Assembly: GCA_030062745.1 (NCBI GenBank)
Contig: CP099843.1
Span: 20,992,583-21,056,582, forward strand
Source of the DNA: Capitulum mitella
Lineage: Eukaryota; Arthropoda; Thecostraca; Pollicipedomorpha; Pollicipedidae
Direction: 5' to 3'
Length of the DNA stretch: 64,000 bases
Below the pieces are notes generated by a model that saw only the letters and a program-made list of their open reading frames with translations, was not told the origin of the DNA and searched no databases. Below, in pieces: positions 49,255-59,613 of the stretch. The position numbers and the translations under genes were made by a program. Position 1 is the stretch's first letter. Every line of letters starts with the position of its first letter.

Positions 49255-49885
49255 GGGGCACATTTAGATACTGGTCACGGGGATGCCATCCTGCTTCAGG
49301 GGGGCGCCGCCGGTTTGAGGGGCACCAAAATATGTGATGGGGGCGGGGTAGGGGGGGAGGGAGCGGGGAGGTCGGCAGCTGAAGCTCTAAAAATGTCACC
49401 ATTTATTGCTATTTTTTATTCTGACGCGTTAAGGTTGTGCGGAGAGATGGCCTCGCGTCGCCTGGGTTGGCAGGTAGCCGGGCACTTTCTGTCATTACAT
49501 TATGCCTGAGGTGCCACTTTTAGTCCCCAGGGCACGTGATACTGCGGTGATGAGGCAGCATCTCTACCATCGAATTATCGGAATGCGAGACTGAGCGTGA
49601 CACACGGGAGCAAGTCGTTGTATGAGAGTGTTTGGCGACGATGCTCAAGTGCAGTACACGGATGGGAATTTCAGCCTTCCATGTATTTGATTCCCTTTCC
49701 CATAGCAGGCGCCACAAGTTCTTTAATTCTACATTTTTCATATTCCATATTTAAAATAAATTCAGGTGGCTCCCGGCAGTCATTAATTGTCAGTGATACA
49801 ATGACACCATTCCACTGGGCACCAGCTGAAACAAACCATGCCGCTCTGCTCCGATGCATCAGTCATCTGGAACAGAATACTTGAA
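49255..49885 (+). mobile_element. ~1-kb dispersed repeat, shorter copy (inverted relative to 31 kb)
   Basis: It starts CAGGGGCACATTTAGATAC and is the reverse complement of the 31-kb copy, with shared words GATGCCATC, GGCGCCGCC, AAAATGTCACCATTTATTG and GTCATTACATTATGCC. It follows directly on the GAATCGGCTG satellite. A hAT-like end, CAGTGGTGTAGTTTGGGG, lies at about 49899. Confidence 0.65.
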
Positions 49886-49919
49886 AATGAAGTCGTTCAG
49901 TGGTGTAGTTTGGGGTGAA

Positions 49920-52900
49920 AAGCGCACTCCTATTTCGGGATTTTAAAAAAAGTTACAAAAATTGTGTCTAGACAGAGACGGACAGATAAGGCAGATAGAG
50001 GATTATAGAGAGAGACAGGCTCTGGAACAGAACACAATCAGAACAAAATGGCATCGTTAGTGACTGTAAGTGCCCGTATGCCTCCCTGTGCACAAGCAAT
50101 TCAACCAGTAGCATAGCCAGGAAGGTCCTAGGGGTCCAAGGGCCTCCTAATTTTTTGTGTCACAAAAAAGGCCCCCTAGCATTCGCCTAAAGGGGCTCCC
50201 CTGGTCGGGAAAGGCAAACCCACTCCTCCGCAAAGGGCCCCCAGTTCACAGGCAAGGACCCCTTTGGCAGGCAGCAGTGTGCCCCTGGCCGGGAAAGGTA
50301 AGTGGCCCCCGGCACGTACCTATAGGCGAGGACCGGAAAGGATGCTCCTCTGCAAAAGAGCTGTCAGCCAGAAAAGATCTTCCTGCCATAGGATGGTGTC
50401 GGCGTGTTGGGAAGGAAGCCCAGTGACGTAACCTAAAATCATCCCAACTTCAGAAGTTCTCAATCCTCAACCAACCAAATTTTCAGCCAATAACACAAAT
50501 GCATAAAAAAGTATTTTGAACATGTCTTCTAGATAGGTGTAGATATGGAGCGCGCAAGGGAAATTTTTCGATGAGAAGAGGGCACTTGTGTCTGTCTGTA
50601 GTCGCACCCACACATATCCTGGAAACTTGAACGGGACAATAGTACGCCTGCAACAGTCCCTAACTACTTGCCGTGGAACGATATAGTCACTCTATGAATG
50701 TCACCGTAATACCGAGAAGCTGCACCGCCATTGTGTCCTGTCATTCCTCTAGTTACTTACTTCTAAGGGGCGGGGAGTCAACAGCTCTGCCGGCACTTCG
50801 CACCACAAACCGGCCTTGGGCGTGGGTACGTTTTGGACTGGGATTATGTATGAAAAAGAGGACATTGTTTTCAACATGTTCATCATATTTTTTACAATGA
50901 AAAACTGGGTGAAATCGATGCATCGTCGAAATGTGGTAAGCCAACTGTAAAGGAATTTTGCCCTGGTCGTTATTTATGAGCAATATCTACATTGGCATAA
51001 TTATTCACATTCACCAATCGGTGGCTGTTAAGTACTATTGACGCATACCTACCAGTGGGTCACACCCAGGAACAGGGTATAAAGTTCTGGGCAAATCCCT
51101 GGACAACACAATCAAATCTGGTCGTAGCGCCGTAAAACACAAGTAACTTGTACAGCGCTGAGCGTATAAATCACCTCTGCAGTTCTAAGTCTTTGAGATG
51201 CGGGATGAACTGGTGGACAAAATAGGAAACCTCGTTCAGCGCGGACCAGAAGTCATACACACGAGAAGCCTATATGTTTCAGTGCTGTCGGTGTCGGACA
51301 CACTCATTCTTACTAATGATACTGAAAAATAAGTACCACGTACCTCTGGTGTTCTAGCCATGGAGGCACTCGTAGTTTTCAAGGGGCCCCATCAGTGCTG
51401 GGTCCCTCATTCTCTGCCCCCCCCCCCCACACAAAATCCGGTCCACGCCACTGACTTGAACCGTCTTGACTGATGTTCAAGATACTTTTCTGAAGCTTTG
51501 TTTTTTGTTTTTGTTTTTGTTTTTTTGTGAAAGTATTTACGCTGTGTGCTACAAGCATGCGAGCCCGATAGTTAGTTGAAACGTTCTGTTGCAGACTGAA
51601 GTACCAGTCCTTCCAGCACATTTAACCACATGAAGTGCTGGCGCGAATGACGAGCAACTGGGTAGAAAACGCGGTCCACATTATTGTTTAGGCAGCACGT
51701 TTTGCGCCTCCCGCGCGCTAGACCAAACCACCACTATCAAATGACGCGATCTTTCTCGGCGTACGCCTGGTTTATGCGTAAAACATGTGCTGAATTAATA
51801 AGACCTCATTTCACAGCAAAAATGGTGTCGCGGAAGACAGTGAGAGTCCACTAATTCGTTGATCACCATCACTGTAATTTCGTCACATTTATTTTTTGTC
51901 ATGTCTGGTGTGAACCCAAAACAAAACGAACCAAACACGAGGAGAAAACAGAATTTAGGGTTACCTTAGGTTCAAATAGGGTGGCTGGATCAGTAAACGG
52001 TTCCCCCCCCCCTCCATCCCGAAAAAGCTTCCGCCGCCCTGCCTGGTTCTCAAGAGCTATGCTTAATAAAGTCTTGGTAAAGGCACCAGCGAACAGGTAG
52101 AAGTCCGCAGATGCTGATGCTCGTCTAATTTCCCTTATTCATTCAATATAAACGCCGAAACGTTGAGTAAGAGACAGGGCGATTTTAGCGCCGACTGCCG
52201 GCGGGCGTCGTAGCCGAACGCGGTATGAAATTAATTTGAACTAATTTTAGCTTTCCTTTATTTTCGCGACATAAGCCTCTCCATGTAACATTTATTAATC
52301 CTAGTGGTTCTTGTGATGGTGCTTAATTCTCGTGCTTAAATTTCGGACAAAAATTAATCGTTGTCATTCCACACAATGGGCGGAGCTTTATTCGCAAGAG
52401 CCTGTTTATTTTCAAAATACGCAATTTTTGAAACTTTTTGAGCTCCCTGGCCTTATTTGCAATCAAGCGAGCCAGTCCTGACATTTTCTACCCGTTCTGA
52501 GTGATTCATCGCTGATGTTGACGGCGGAGCATTTTGGCTCATAACAGTTATTCGTGACCCGACCTCAGGTCAATGGCTGTAAGTCATTTCCATTTTGCCC
52601 ATTGACGGCCACTGGATGTCTGCATCGCTCCACACCAAAAATATTTTGAAAAATTCAGTCAGTTTCCGAAAAAAAACGACGTCATGAGCACTTGCTTAAC
52701 TTCAGGTCGATGACCCAGAAAATTCCAAAAAATCTGAGAAAGTGGATTTGTTGCAACTATCAAGATTTCTAATCCTTGAAAGTATCATTGTGATACCATG
52801 TCTTCCAGAAAAGTTGCAGGGCGATAGACCTTTCTGGGCATAGGTCCGCTTGATCTGACCTAGGTTACTCAACCGACTTGACCTAAGGTCAAAACTTTGA

Positions 52901-52975
52901 CAAAAAGTAAACAGACGATCAAGCAAAAGCTACACAAAGTTTCCTGGAGCTGCGTTGGTTCGTTTTCTCGCAATC
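49920..52975. other. Non-coding interval
   Basis: No gene recognised. There are C-runs near 51418 and 52002, and AGGTCA words near 52560-52890. Confidence 0.5.
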
Positions 52976-52989
52976 TTGGAAAAAACTTC

Positions 52990-53690
52990 AGGGGGAGGTC
53001 AACCGTCTCCCCCCAGTCCGGGGGGTGTTAAGGGCGTCCCTCTAGCCCTCGAAACATATTTTCAGACCGCAGGGGCGTCCTTTGATTCCCCAGGGACGCT
53101 TTGTTATGGTCTGGGGCACCGTGTTATTCTCTGAGGCGTTCTTCTAGATCTCGCCACATATTTTCGGAGCGCAAGGACGCTTTTTTGAGCCCTCGGGGTT
53201 TGGGGCGCCCTTCTGTTTTTTCTTTCAGCTTTTTTTCTAAGCTTTCCAGACCTCGGGACGTATCTTCAAACATCGGGAGCGCCCTCTGGAGCCCTCGGGG
53301 CGCCGTTTGAGCCATCGGTAGTGCCCCTCTAGTGGTTGGGTCGCCTTTTATTATTTAGGCCTTCCTACTAGCCCTGGGCACATGGACTACAGGGCGTCCG
53401 AATGAGCCCTCGGAGGGGGGAGGGGGCGCCCAACCAGTAGGTCAGAGGGCCTGGGACGCCCTTTTATTCCTCAGGGTATCCTTTTAGACCTCAGGACATA
53501 TTTTCAGACCACATGAGCTCCCTTTGAGCCCTCGGGGGCGCCCCTCCAGGATTTGAGGCGTCCTTGTGTTCTCCAGGCCAATATTTTTTTCGTCATTGGG
53601 ATACTTTCTGGCCTCAGGAGCGCACCTTGAGCTCTCGGGGGGGGGGGGCTTTCCGTCATTTGGGGCGCCCTTGGATCTAGATTACCATTA
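52990..53690. repeat. GGGCGCCC satellite array in the opposite orientation
   Basis: Units with AGCCCTCGGGG, GGCGCCC, TAGACCTC and ACATATTTTCAGACC recur about ten times, the reverse complement of the unit at 28.9-30.9 kb. Confidence 0.7.
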
Positions 53691-53998
53691 AGTTGAGTTG
53701 AGTTGCTGATTCTCTTCTATCCTCGGGACATTTTTTAGGCCTCATGAGTCGTCCTGAAATGCTTCGAGAGCAAAGTTGGAAAAGGTGGTGTTTTTGCCAA
53801 AACGCCAGAAAATATATTCTCCAAAGACAGTTTATTCCTCCATATGTATGATCGTATCTCCATCAAAAAGCCATACTACGACCACCTTGACAGATTTCTG
53901 ATTCCGCAAGCAAATGACTGTCTCCATTCGTTAGGAAGCAGGCACGATGTCATAACCGACTTCCACCAAGAACGCCAACTTAAACCAATATCACTGGT

Positions 53999-54269
53999 CG
54001 GACACGTAGCCAGGATTTTCCTCAAGGGCGGGACCAAGTGTCAAATTTCTTCATATACCAGTGGTATATGACGAAATTTATAGGAAAAAGCAGCAACTTT
54101 ACGTAACTGACCTCATATTCAATCCACAGGAATATATACAATGTTTGTTTTTGCAACATATGTATGATCACTATTCCGTATTCTTGCAAAATCACTATAT
54201 ATCTAGTGCAGCCTGCTTGGCTCAGGGGGGCCATGGCCCCCATGGCCTCTCCCCTTGGCTACGTCCCTC
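53999..54269. mobile_element. Short hAT-like element, family 1, copy 1
   Basis: It starts CGGACACGTAGCCAGG and ends CCTTGGCTACGTCCCTC (inverted). It is flanked by TCACTGGT (53991-53998) and TTACTGGT (54270-54277), an 8-bp target duplication with one change. It is collinear with 59346-59613 (TGTCAAATTT, GGCATATGACGAAATTTA). Confidence 0.85.
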
Positions 54270-54349
54270 TTACTGGTTGCAAAATTCTTTACTCCAAAGC
54301 AAACATTATACTCAGATACCAAGAACAAAACCAAACTTCCAACCCTGCT

Positions 54350-54475
54350 CGGGAGCATAACTTGCACCTTCGGCGCCCTGTTAGCCAATATATTCTCGTT
54401 GGGGGCACCTTCGGCTCCCATGGCGGATGCCATGGCTTGATGGCATCCCCTCTTATACGCCCCTGCGGTGAACGT
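54350..54475 (-). mobile_element. Short hAT-like element, family 3, copy 2
   Basis: Reverse complement of 28748-28870, starting (minus strand) CAGGGGCGTATAAGAGGGG at about 54473. It borders the GAATCGGCTG satellite that begins near 54470. Confidence 0.55.
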
Positions 54476-54845
54476 ATCGAATGTGCTGAATGGTTCAAAA
54501 TGGGTGCAAACAGTACGCGGTGAAGATATCAAACGTGTCGAATGTCAAACTGGCTGCAGTGTCAGAGTGTAAAGAATGTGTCGAATGTCTCAAATCGGCT
54601 GGAAACTAATGTCTCAGATCGGCTCGAAACTAATGCCTCGAATCGGCTGTAAACTAATGTCTCAGATCGGCTGGAAACTAGTCTCAAATCGGCTGGAAAC
54701 TAATGTCTCATATTGGCTGGAAACTAATGTCTCAAATCGGCTGGAAACTAATGTCTCAAACCGGCTCGAAACTAATGTCTCAAATCGAGTGTCCAATGTC
54801 TCGAATCGACTGCCAGCTATACACGCGAATGTACCGCGGAGTCCC
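54476..54845. repeat. GAATCGGCTG satellite, second array with short higher-copy unit
   Basis: Same family as 48655-49250. From 54585 to 54790 a shorter unit of 24-29 bases (AATGTCTCAAATCGGCTGGA) is repeated eight to nine times, a local expansion of part of the long unit. Confidence 0.85.
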
Positions 54846-55284
54846 TTGTCTGTATAGTTACCTGTATAAGCTGTCCCACGGCCGGCCGGCTTCATGCGCT
54901 GCCCGGCGGCTACAGTCACGTGATGGCGCCGGAGGCTACCGGCTGGTCGCCGAAACTCACGGTCCGGCCCGCGACCGCATACGGACGCAGGCGCGCTTAT
55001 GCGCCCGCGGTTTGGCTTACTTGAGTAATATGGGTTCTGCATCGCACCGGCCTCTCAAGCTCAGCACACGGAACCCGAACATGGCGCGGTCGGTAGGACC
55101 TCTGCCATGCTCCGCTTTGCTCCAGATGCCGGTGGACGCGTCCTTGACATGGACGGAACACCGTAGGACCACATTCTCTTGTCAATAATCGCCAGCCTCG
55201 AGTCTCTGATTCATCTGGACGTGCAGCTATACGAGGACACCGCGCGAGACTCCGGAAACACGGGGCTGAGTTCGGCGGAGCGGC

Positions 55285-55821
55285 ATGAAGTTGCCACCGT
55301 CGTCTGCCAGATTTCATCATGAGCAGGCTGCCAACAGCCTGAGCAGTGCTCTACACTGCCGTGTAGAGCACTGCTCGGCTCGCTGTCGCAGGTGTCGTCA
55401 GTGCGGGAAGACCGGTCATTTCTTCGCCGTGTGTCCGGGAACAGAAGTCGCGACTTTCCAGCGGCCCGGCTCGCTTCAGTCGTCCCCCCGCACGACGCCG
55501 CTGCCTCTGTCCGACCCGCCGCTACCGCCGCTCGGCACGCCTCCGTCGCCGTCCAGCACCGTCACAAGGACAACCACACCTCCGCTTCCAACCGACCGGC
55601 CACCGTCTCCGTCTCTAGTGCCGCATATGCCGCAGTCCGGCATGCCGCCGGCGCCAGCGGACCGCCCGCCGCCACCTCTGCCCACCGCCGACCGACCGGC
55701 TGCCACTGCCTCTGGTGCTGCCTCCACCGCTGCCCGGCCCGAGGAGAAGTGGACGGGCACGTATGCCAGTTGTCCCACCTGGTGGCCGGCTCCATGGGCC
55801 GCCCGGCCGGTAGTCACGTGA
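55285..55821 (+). CDS. Gag-like remnant with CCHC zinc knuckle
   Basis: The open frame of 178 codons inside the miniature LTR element. The zinc knuckle C-x2-C-x4-H-x4-C sits near residues 39-52, followed by about 110 residues rich in Pro, Ser and Thr. Upstream capsid sequence is absent or out of frame, so it is a truncated gag nucleocapsid region rather than a cellular gene. The first codons cover a perfect hairpin (55341-55376). Confidence 0.6.
   Translation: MKLPPSSARFHHEQAANSLSSALHCRVEHCSARCRRCRQCGKTGHFFAVCPGTEVATFQRPGSLQSSPRTTPLPLSDPPLPPLGTPPSPSSTVTRTTTPPLPTDRPPSPSLVPHMPQSGMPPAPADRPPPPLPTADRPAATASGAASTAARPEEKWTGTYASCPTWWPAPWAARPVVT
55341..55376. repeat. Perfect 16-bp hairpin
   Basis: GAGCAGTGCTCTACAC and GTGTAGAGCACTGCTC around the loop TGCC, just before the zinc-knuckle codons. 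Confidence 0.95.
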
Positions 55822-55996
55822 TCGTCGCCGGCCCTCTGGCCGGCGTCGGTCATCGGCCAGTGGCCGGAACCTGCGGTCGGGCACGTTACGTATGGACGCT
55901 GTCACGCTCATGCGCCCGGCACCTCGGCATACTTTGGGTAATAAAGACTGCATCGCACCGGTCTTTCCGGCTCAGCAAACGGAACTCGACGATTAC

Positions 55997-56370
55997 CGAC
56001 GATCTGTGAATGAGCCGAAAGACGTTCGCCAAAATCTGCGTTTATTTTTCCCTAACTGGTTATGACCATCGCGTTGTAAGATGAACATTTTCAACGCCAA
56101 CAACCCGCTTACCGGGAGCTCACTTTCAGGCAAGAAAAAATGAGCAGAACGCTTCCTGACGTTTCGCAAAATAGCCACGCATCCCTGTTGCGTAAGATCA
56201 TCGCAGTCGTGTCGATCGAATAAGGAAAACAGGGATGAGCCAGGCCAGAGTGCGTGCCCAGGCACCGTCCGCTGCTATGACAGCGAATGAATAATGCCCA
56301 CTGTCATAAGCCACATCCGTCCAGGCGGCTCTGTTCAGAGGCTTTCCTTACATAAGGAGGCGGAGCATGC
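55997..56370. other. Interval between LTR element and SLC17 promoter
   Basis: No gene recognised; likely holds upstream regulatory sequence of the transporter. Confidence 0.4.
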
Positions 56371-56374
56371 TGCG

Positions 56375-56382
56375 CTTATATA
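56375..56382 (+). promoter_or_regulatory. TATA box of the SLC17-like gene
   Basis: CTTATATAA-type box in a GC-rich setting. Transcription would start about 30 bases downstream, near 56405, giving a 5' UTR of roughly 525 bases if unspliced. Confidence 0.55.
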
Positions 56383-56638
56383 ACGCTCACCAGGCGGCGA
56401 TGGGCGGGAACGACGTGCCGCTTCGCCGCAGAGAAGTGGACCGGACCGGCCGGCAGACGGTGAGCAGCGCTGTGCCGGGACGGAGCCGACTGCGCAGACT
56501 GGACTGACCTGGCGTCGGAACGGACCAGACTACGTTGGAGGCGCCGCTGACGAGCTGGAGCCGGAACCCGCCGCGAGAGGAAGCAGGCCGCACTGATGAC
56601 TGCCCGGGCCGGTGAGACTGTCCACTGAAGGTCGGGAA

Positions 56639-56766
56639 CCAGGGCCCATTGATAGTGGCCGAGCCGCGGAGGCCAGAGACAGGATCAGCGCCCACTGACG
56701 GCGGCTAAGCCACGGAGATCAGAGACAGGATCAGCGCCCACTGACGGCGGTCAAGCCGCCGAGATC
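56639..56766. repeat. 46-bp tandem repeat in the 5' leader of the SLC17-like gene
   Basis: Two close copies start at 56675 and 56721 (AGAGACAGGATCAGCGCCCA, then CTGACGGCGG), with a weaker third before them at about 56639. Confidence 0.85.
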
Positions 56767-56932
56767 CGGTGAAGGACCAGCGCGCTGCTGCAGGCAGCTG
56801 CGGCGGACATCACGTTTGCCTGGACTGCCGGCCTGCTGTCGGAGAGCCGGCGAGTGCTTGACCGCTGCGGACGGCGCCGCCCGGACTGCAGGGAACACCG
56901 ACCGCCGCGACCGGCACTCCTCCCCGGCCAGC

Positions 56933-58534
56933 ATGGTGCTGGCCACTCCGACCGTGTTCACGGTGACGCTCAGCAAGCAGAAGACCGCCGGACGGTCGGA
57001 CCAGGCGGGCGGCGACGGCGCCACAGGGGGCAGCACCGGCTGCCAGTGCGGGGCCGCCGACGCGGGCCGGTGGCGCGTGCCGGTCCGTGTCCGGGTGCTG
57101 CTGCTGGTCGTGTGGTGCTTCACCGTGCAGATGGGTCTGCGCGCCGTCATGTCGGTGACGCTCCTCGCCATGGAGAAGCAGGCCGGCCACGGGGAGCTCG
57201 CCGCCGCCGAGGAGGGCGCCGCCGGCCGCGCCCTGACGAGCCCGCTCAAACTGGACAGCTTCACTAAGGGCCTGGTGCTGTCGGCCTTCTACTGGGGCTA
57301 CGTGGTGTCGCAGGTACCGGGCGGCTACCTGGCGGAGCGATTCGGCGCTCGGCTGGTGCTGGCCGTGTCCCAGGGCAGCAGCAGCGCGCTGGCGCTGGTG
57401 CTGCCGCTGACGGCGCACCACGCCGGTAGCCCGGGCCTGATCGCCGTCCGCTTCCTGCAGGGGCTGGCCACGGGGCCCGTCTACCCGAGTCTGTACCCGC
57501 TGATCGCGCGCTGGTTCGCCGCCGACGAGAGGCAGACGGCCGGCGGCGTGGTGTCCGCGGCTCAGCTGCTCGGCCTGGCGGCCGCCTGCCCGGCCGCCGG
57601 CCACCTCAGCCACTGGCTCGGCTGGCCCGCCGTCTTCTACCTGCTGGGCGGCGCCGGCCTGCTCTGGCTGCTCTGCTGGACGCTGTTTATGCGTGACCTG
57701 CCGGCCGAGTACCCGGGCATCTGCTGCCGCGAGCTGGCGCTGATCGCGCGCGGCGGCGGTCCGCGCTCCCGCGTCGCCGGCCCGCCGCCTTACAGAGCCA
57801 TCCTCGGCTCGGCGCCCGTCTGGGCCATCATCTGCGGCGAGGTGGCCAACAGCTGGGGCCAGACGCTGCTGCTCACGTACGTGCCCATTTATCTAAAGGA
57901 GATGCTCGGGCTGAATGTCAAGGACAGCAGCCTGCTGAGCGGCATGCCGCACCTAGGGCGTGGCCTGTTCAGCCTGGTGCTGGGGGTGCACGGTGACCTG
58001 GTCATCCGGCGCGGCTGGCTGGCGCCGCTCGCCATGCGCCGGCTGGCGATGACGGTGAGCTTCCTGGGCTGCGGCGTGAGCCTGGCGTCGCTGACGTTCG
58101 TCGGCGCGCACCCGAGCGTCACCACGGCGCTCTTCTGCGCGGCCGGCCTCTGCACCAGCTTCACCAGCCTGGGCTACCCGCTCAACACGATCGACGTGTC
58201 GCCCAGCTACTGCGGGACCGTGTACGGCCTGGCCAACACGCTGGGCAGCGTGGCGTCGCTGCTGAGTCCGCTGGCGGCTGGCGCGCTGCTGGACGGCGGC
58301 CGGCCGCTGCAGCAGTGGCGGACGGTGTTCCTGCTGGCCGCCGCCGTCTACCTCCTGGGCCTGCTGGCCTACCTGGCCATGGCGTCCGTCGAGCGCCAGC
58401 CGTGGGACGGAGAAGACGACCTGCCGGCCGGCACGCAGGAGGGCAGCAAGCCGTCCCTGCCGCCGGCGCAGCCCGCCGCCCAGGAGGCTGGGAACGTCAG
58501 CCACTCAGTCGCCGTCGCAGTGGAGGCCCCGTAG
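56933..58534 (+). CDS. SLC17 family anion/phosphate transporter (sialin-like), single exon
   Basis: A 533-residue major facilitator protein that would move organic anions or phosphate across a membrane with Na+ or H+. The ATG at 56933 is the first in-frame ATG (an upstream in-frame stretch lacks one), in a good context (CAGCATGG). A Cys/Gly-rich cytosolic N-terminus of ~50 residues precedes TM1 (VRVLLLVVWCFTVQMGLRAVM). Then come a loop (80-110), the SLC17-typical GLVLSAFYWGYVVSQVPGGY (113-132) and AERFG, RFLQGLATGPVYPS (173-186), and later PVWAIICGEVANSWGQTLLL and NTIDVSPSYCGTVYGLANT. The hydrophobic pattern fits about 12 segments, and the C-tail is rich in Pro/Glu. Length is usual for the family. 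It is nearest to sialin and the insect 'inorganic phosphate cotransporter' group; the substrate cannot be told. No introns interrupt it, unlike the other genes here. Confidence 0.93.
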   Translation: MVLATPTVFTVTLSKQKTAGRSDQAGGDGATGGSTGCQCGAADAGRWRVPVRVRVLLLVVWCFTVQMGLRAVMSVTLLAMEKQAGHGELAAAEEGAAGRALTSPLKLDSFTKGLVLSAFYWGYVVSQVPGGYLAERFGARLVLAVSQGSSSALALVLPLTAHHAGSPGLIAVRFLQGLATGPVYPSLYPLIARWFAADERQTAGGVVSAAQLLGLAAACPAAGHLSHWLGWPAVFYLLGGAGLLWLLCWTLFMRDLPAEYPGICCRELALIARGGGPRSRVAGPPPYRAILGSAPVWAIICGEVANSWGQTLLLTYVPIYLKEMLGLNVKDSSLLSGMPHLGRGLFSLVLGVHGDLVIRRGWLAPLAMRRLAMTVSFLGCGVSLASLTFVGAHPSVTTALFCAAGLCTSFTSLGYPLNTIDVSPSYCGTVYGLANTLGSVASLLSPLAAGALLDGGRPLQQWRTVFLLAAAVYLLGLLAYLAMASVERQPWDGEDDLPAGTQEGSKPSLPPAQPAAQEAGNVSHSVAVAVEAP

Positions 58535-59337
58535 AAACAGACTCCTGGTAAACATTGCCAGTATATCCCTCCGTAGTAGACGTGACGGTTTATCCGGGTG
58601 TGGACGCGCTCGTGTTTAGAAGCTTGAAACATTCTGAAGTCGCAGATAGCTTTATTCCATATCGAACAAATCACAGAAAGCACTGCGGAGATGGCTCAGC
58701 TGTGCAGGCAACGAAAGGGTAAAGCATTGTAAGGCAGGGAGGTATGTGAGGCTACGAGATTCTCAGTCTGTTCTGGTGTGCAATAGCGATCTGTACATAG
58801 GCATCATGTTTTATTTCATACGCTTGTTCACGTTGTCATTTAGTTTTAAGGTAAATCATCATGCAATTGTTTCCCATCCAGTTATGAATGTGCATTAAAC
58901 TGTGATAAGTACTTACATGAAATGTCTGATACGACCTTGACTTGACTGCGTTTGGAATACAAGTGTATCAGCAGAATACATGCTTAAAAGGCGAAGTAAC
59001 TTGAGCAGTATTACATGGAACCGCCACGGACTTTTGAAGTAAAAAACCGTCAATAGCCATTATTCGATGAAACTCGTGAAACGGCGAAACATTGCATTAT
59101 CGGTGCAAGCTGCCATTTTCCATGGTGAGATTCTTTAAATTGATGGCGTGAAGCCATTCCCTATCGGCTGGTTGCTCCGCAGTGGACATTATCTTCGATC
59201 TGCACATTGGGGTAACCGTAGGAAAAGTCTTGCACGCCCCCAGTGCTGTGAGGCGGTAAGTTTAGTCGCATTGGGTTTCGTGATCGGCATGTGATGCGAG
59301 GCCAAAAGTCAGCCTGAGACAAACTGAAATACGATGA
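58535..59337. other. 3' region of the SLC17-like gene
   Basis: No further gene recognised. The 3' UTR probably ends after the ATTAAA at 58894-58899. Confidence 0.5.
58894..58899 (+). terminator. Candidate poly(A) signal of the SLC17-like gene
   Basis: ATTAAA 360 bases after the stop codon, followed by a TGT-containing stretch. Confidence 0.35.
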
Positions 59338-59345
59338 GCTGGTGT

Positions 59346-59613
59346 CAGGCACGTAGCCAGGAATTTCCTCAGGGTTGGGGGCGAATGTCAAATTTTGTCA
59401 CATGCCACAGGCATATGACGAAATTTACAAGAAAAGGCAGCAATTTTCGGCAATTTTTCTCATATTTAATACACAGGAAAACATGTACTGTTTGTGTTTG
59501 CAACATATATATCACCACTATTACGTATTCATGCGCAGCTGCCATGCATCTAGTCTAGACCGCTTCGCTCAAGGGGGCCATGGCCCCCATGCCCCCCCTT
59601 GGCTACGTCCCTG
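59346..59613. mobile_element. Short hAT-like element, family 1, copy 2
   Basis: It starts CAGGCACGTAGCCAGG and ends CCTTGGCTACGTCCCTG (inverted). The target duplication is GCTGGTGT (59338-59345) and GCTGCTGT (59614-59621). No coding capacity. Confidence 0.88.

Larger units (their letters stand above)
54869..55996 (+). mobile_element. Miniature LTR retrotransposon (mag-like Ty3/Gypsy derivative)
   Basis: Two diverged direct repeats of about 210 bases, 54869-55081 and about 55779-55996, flank about 700 bases. Shared words in order: TGTCCCAC, GCCGGC-CATG, GTCACGTGAT, TGCATCGCACCGG, CTCAGCA-ACGGAAC. Directly after the left repeat TGGCGCGGTCGGTAGGAC resembles the complement of a tRNA-Ser 3' end, a known primer choice of mag elements. 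The interior encodes a CCHC zinc knuckle (CRQCGKTGHFFAVC) followed by a Pro-rich stretch. There is no protease, reverse transcriptase or integrase. AATAAA in the right repeat (55942) may be its poly(A) signal. Confidence 0.7.

Noticed and set aside
48510..49509. Similar peptides on both strands (IHGECIEC and MHDECIEC)
   Set aside because: Explained by the inverted satellite, not by duplicated genes.
54576..54857. Repeat protein with NVSNRLE units
   Set aside because: The short satellite unit happens to lack stops; it is tandem repeat, not a gene.
55392..56009. 205-codon frame in the LTR element
   Set aside because: Alternative frame of the GC-rich gag remnant without any domain; the zinc-knuckle frame is the supported one.
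56731..57613. Minus-strand frames of 177 and 267 codons
   Set aside because: Antisense shadows of the SLC17-like gene, open because of high GC content.
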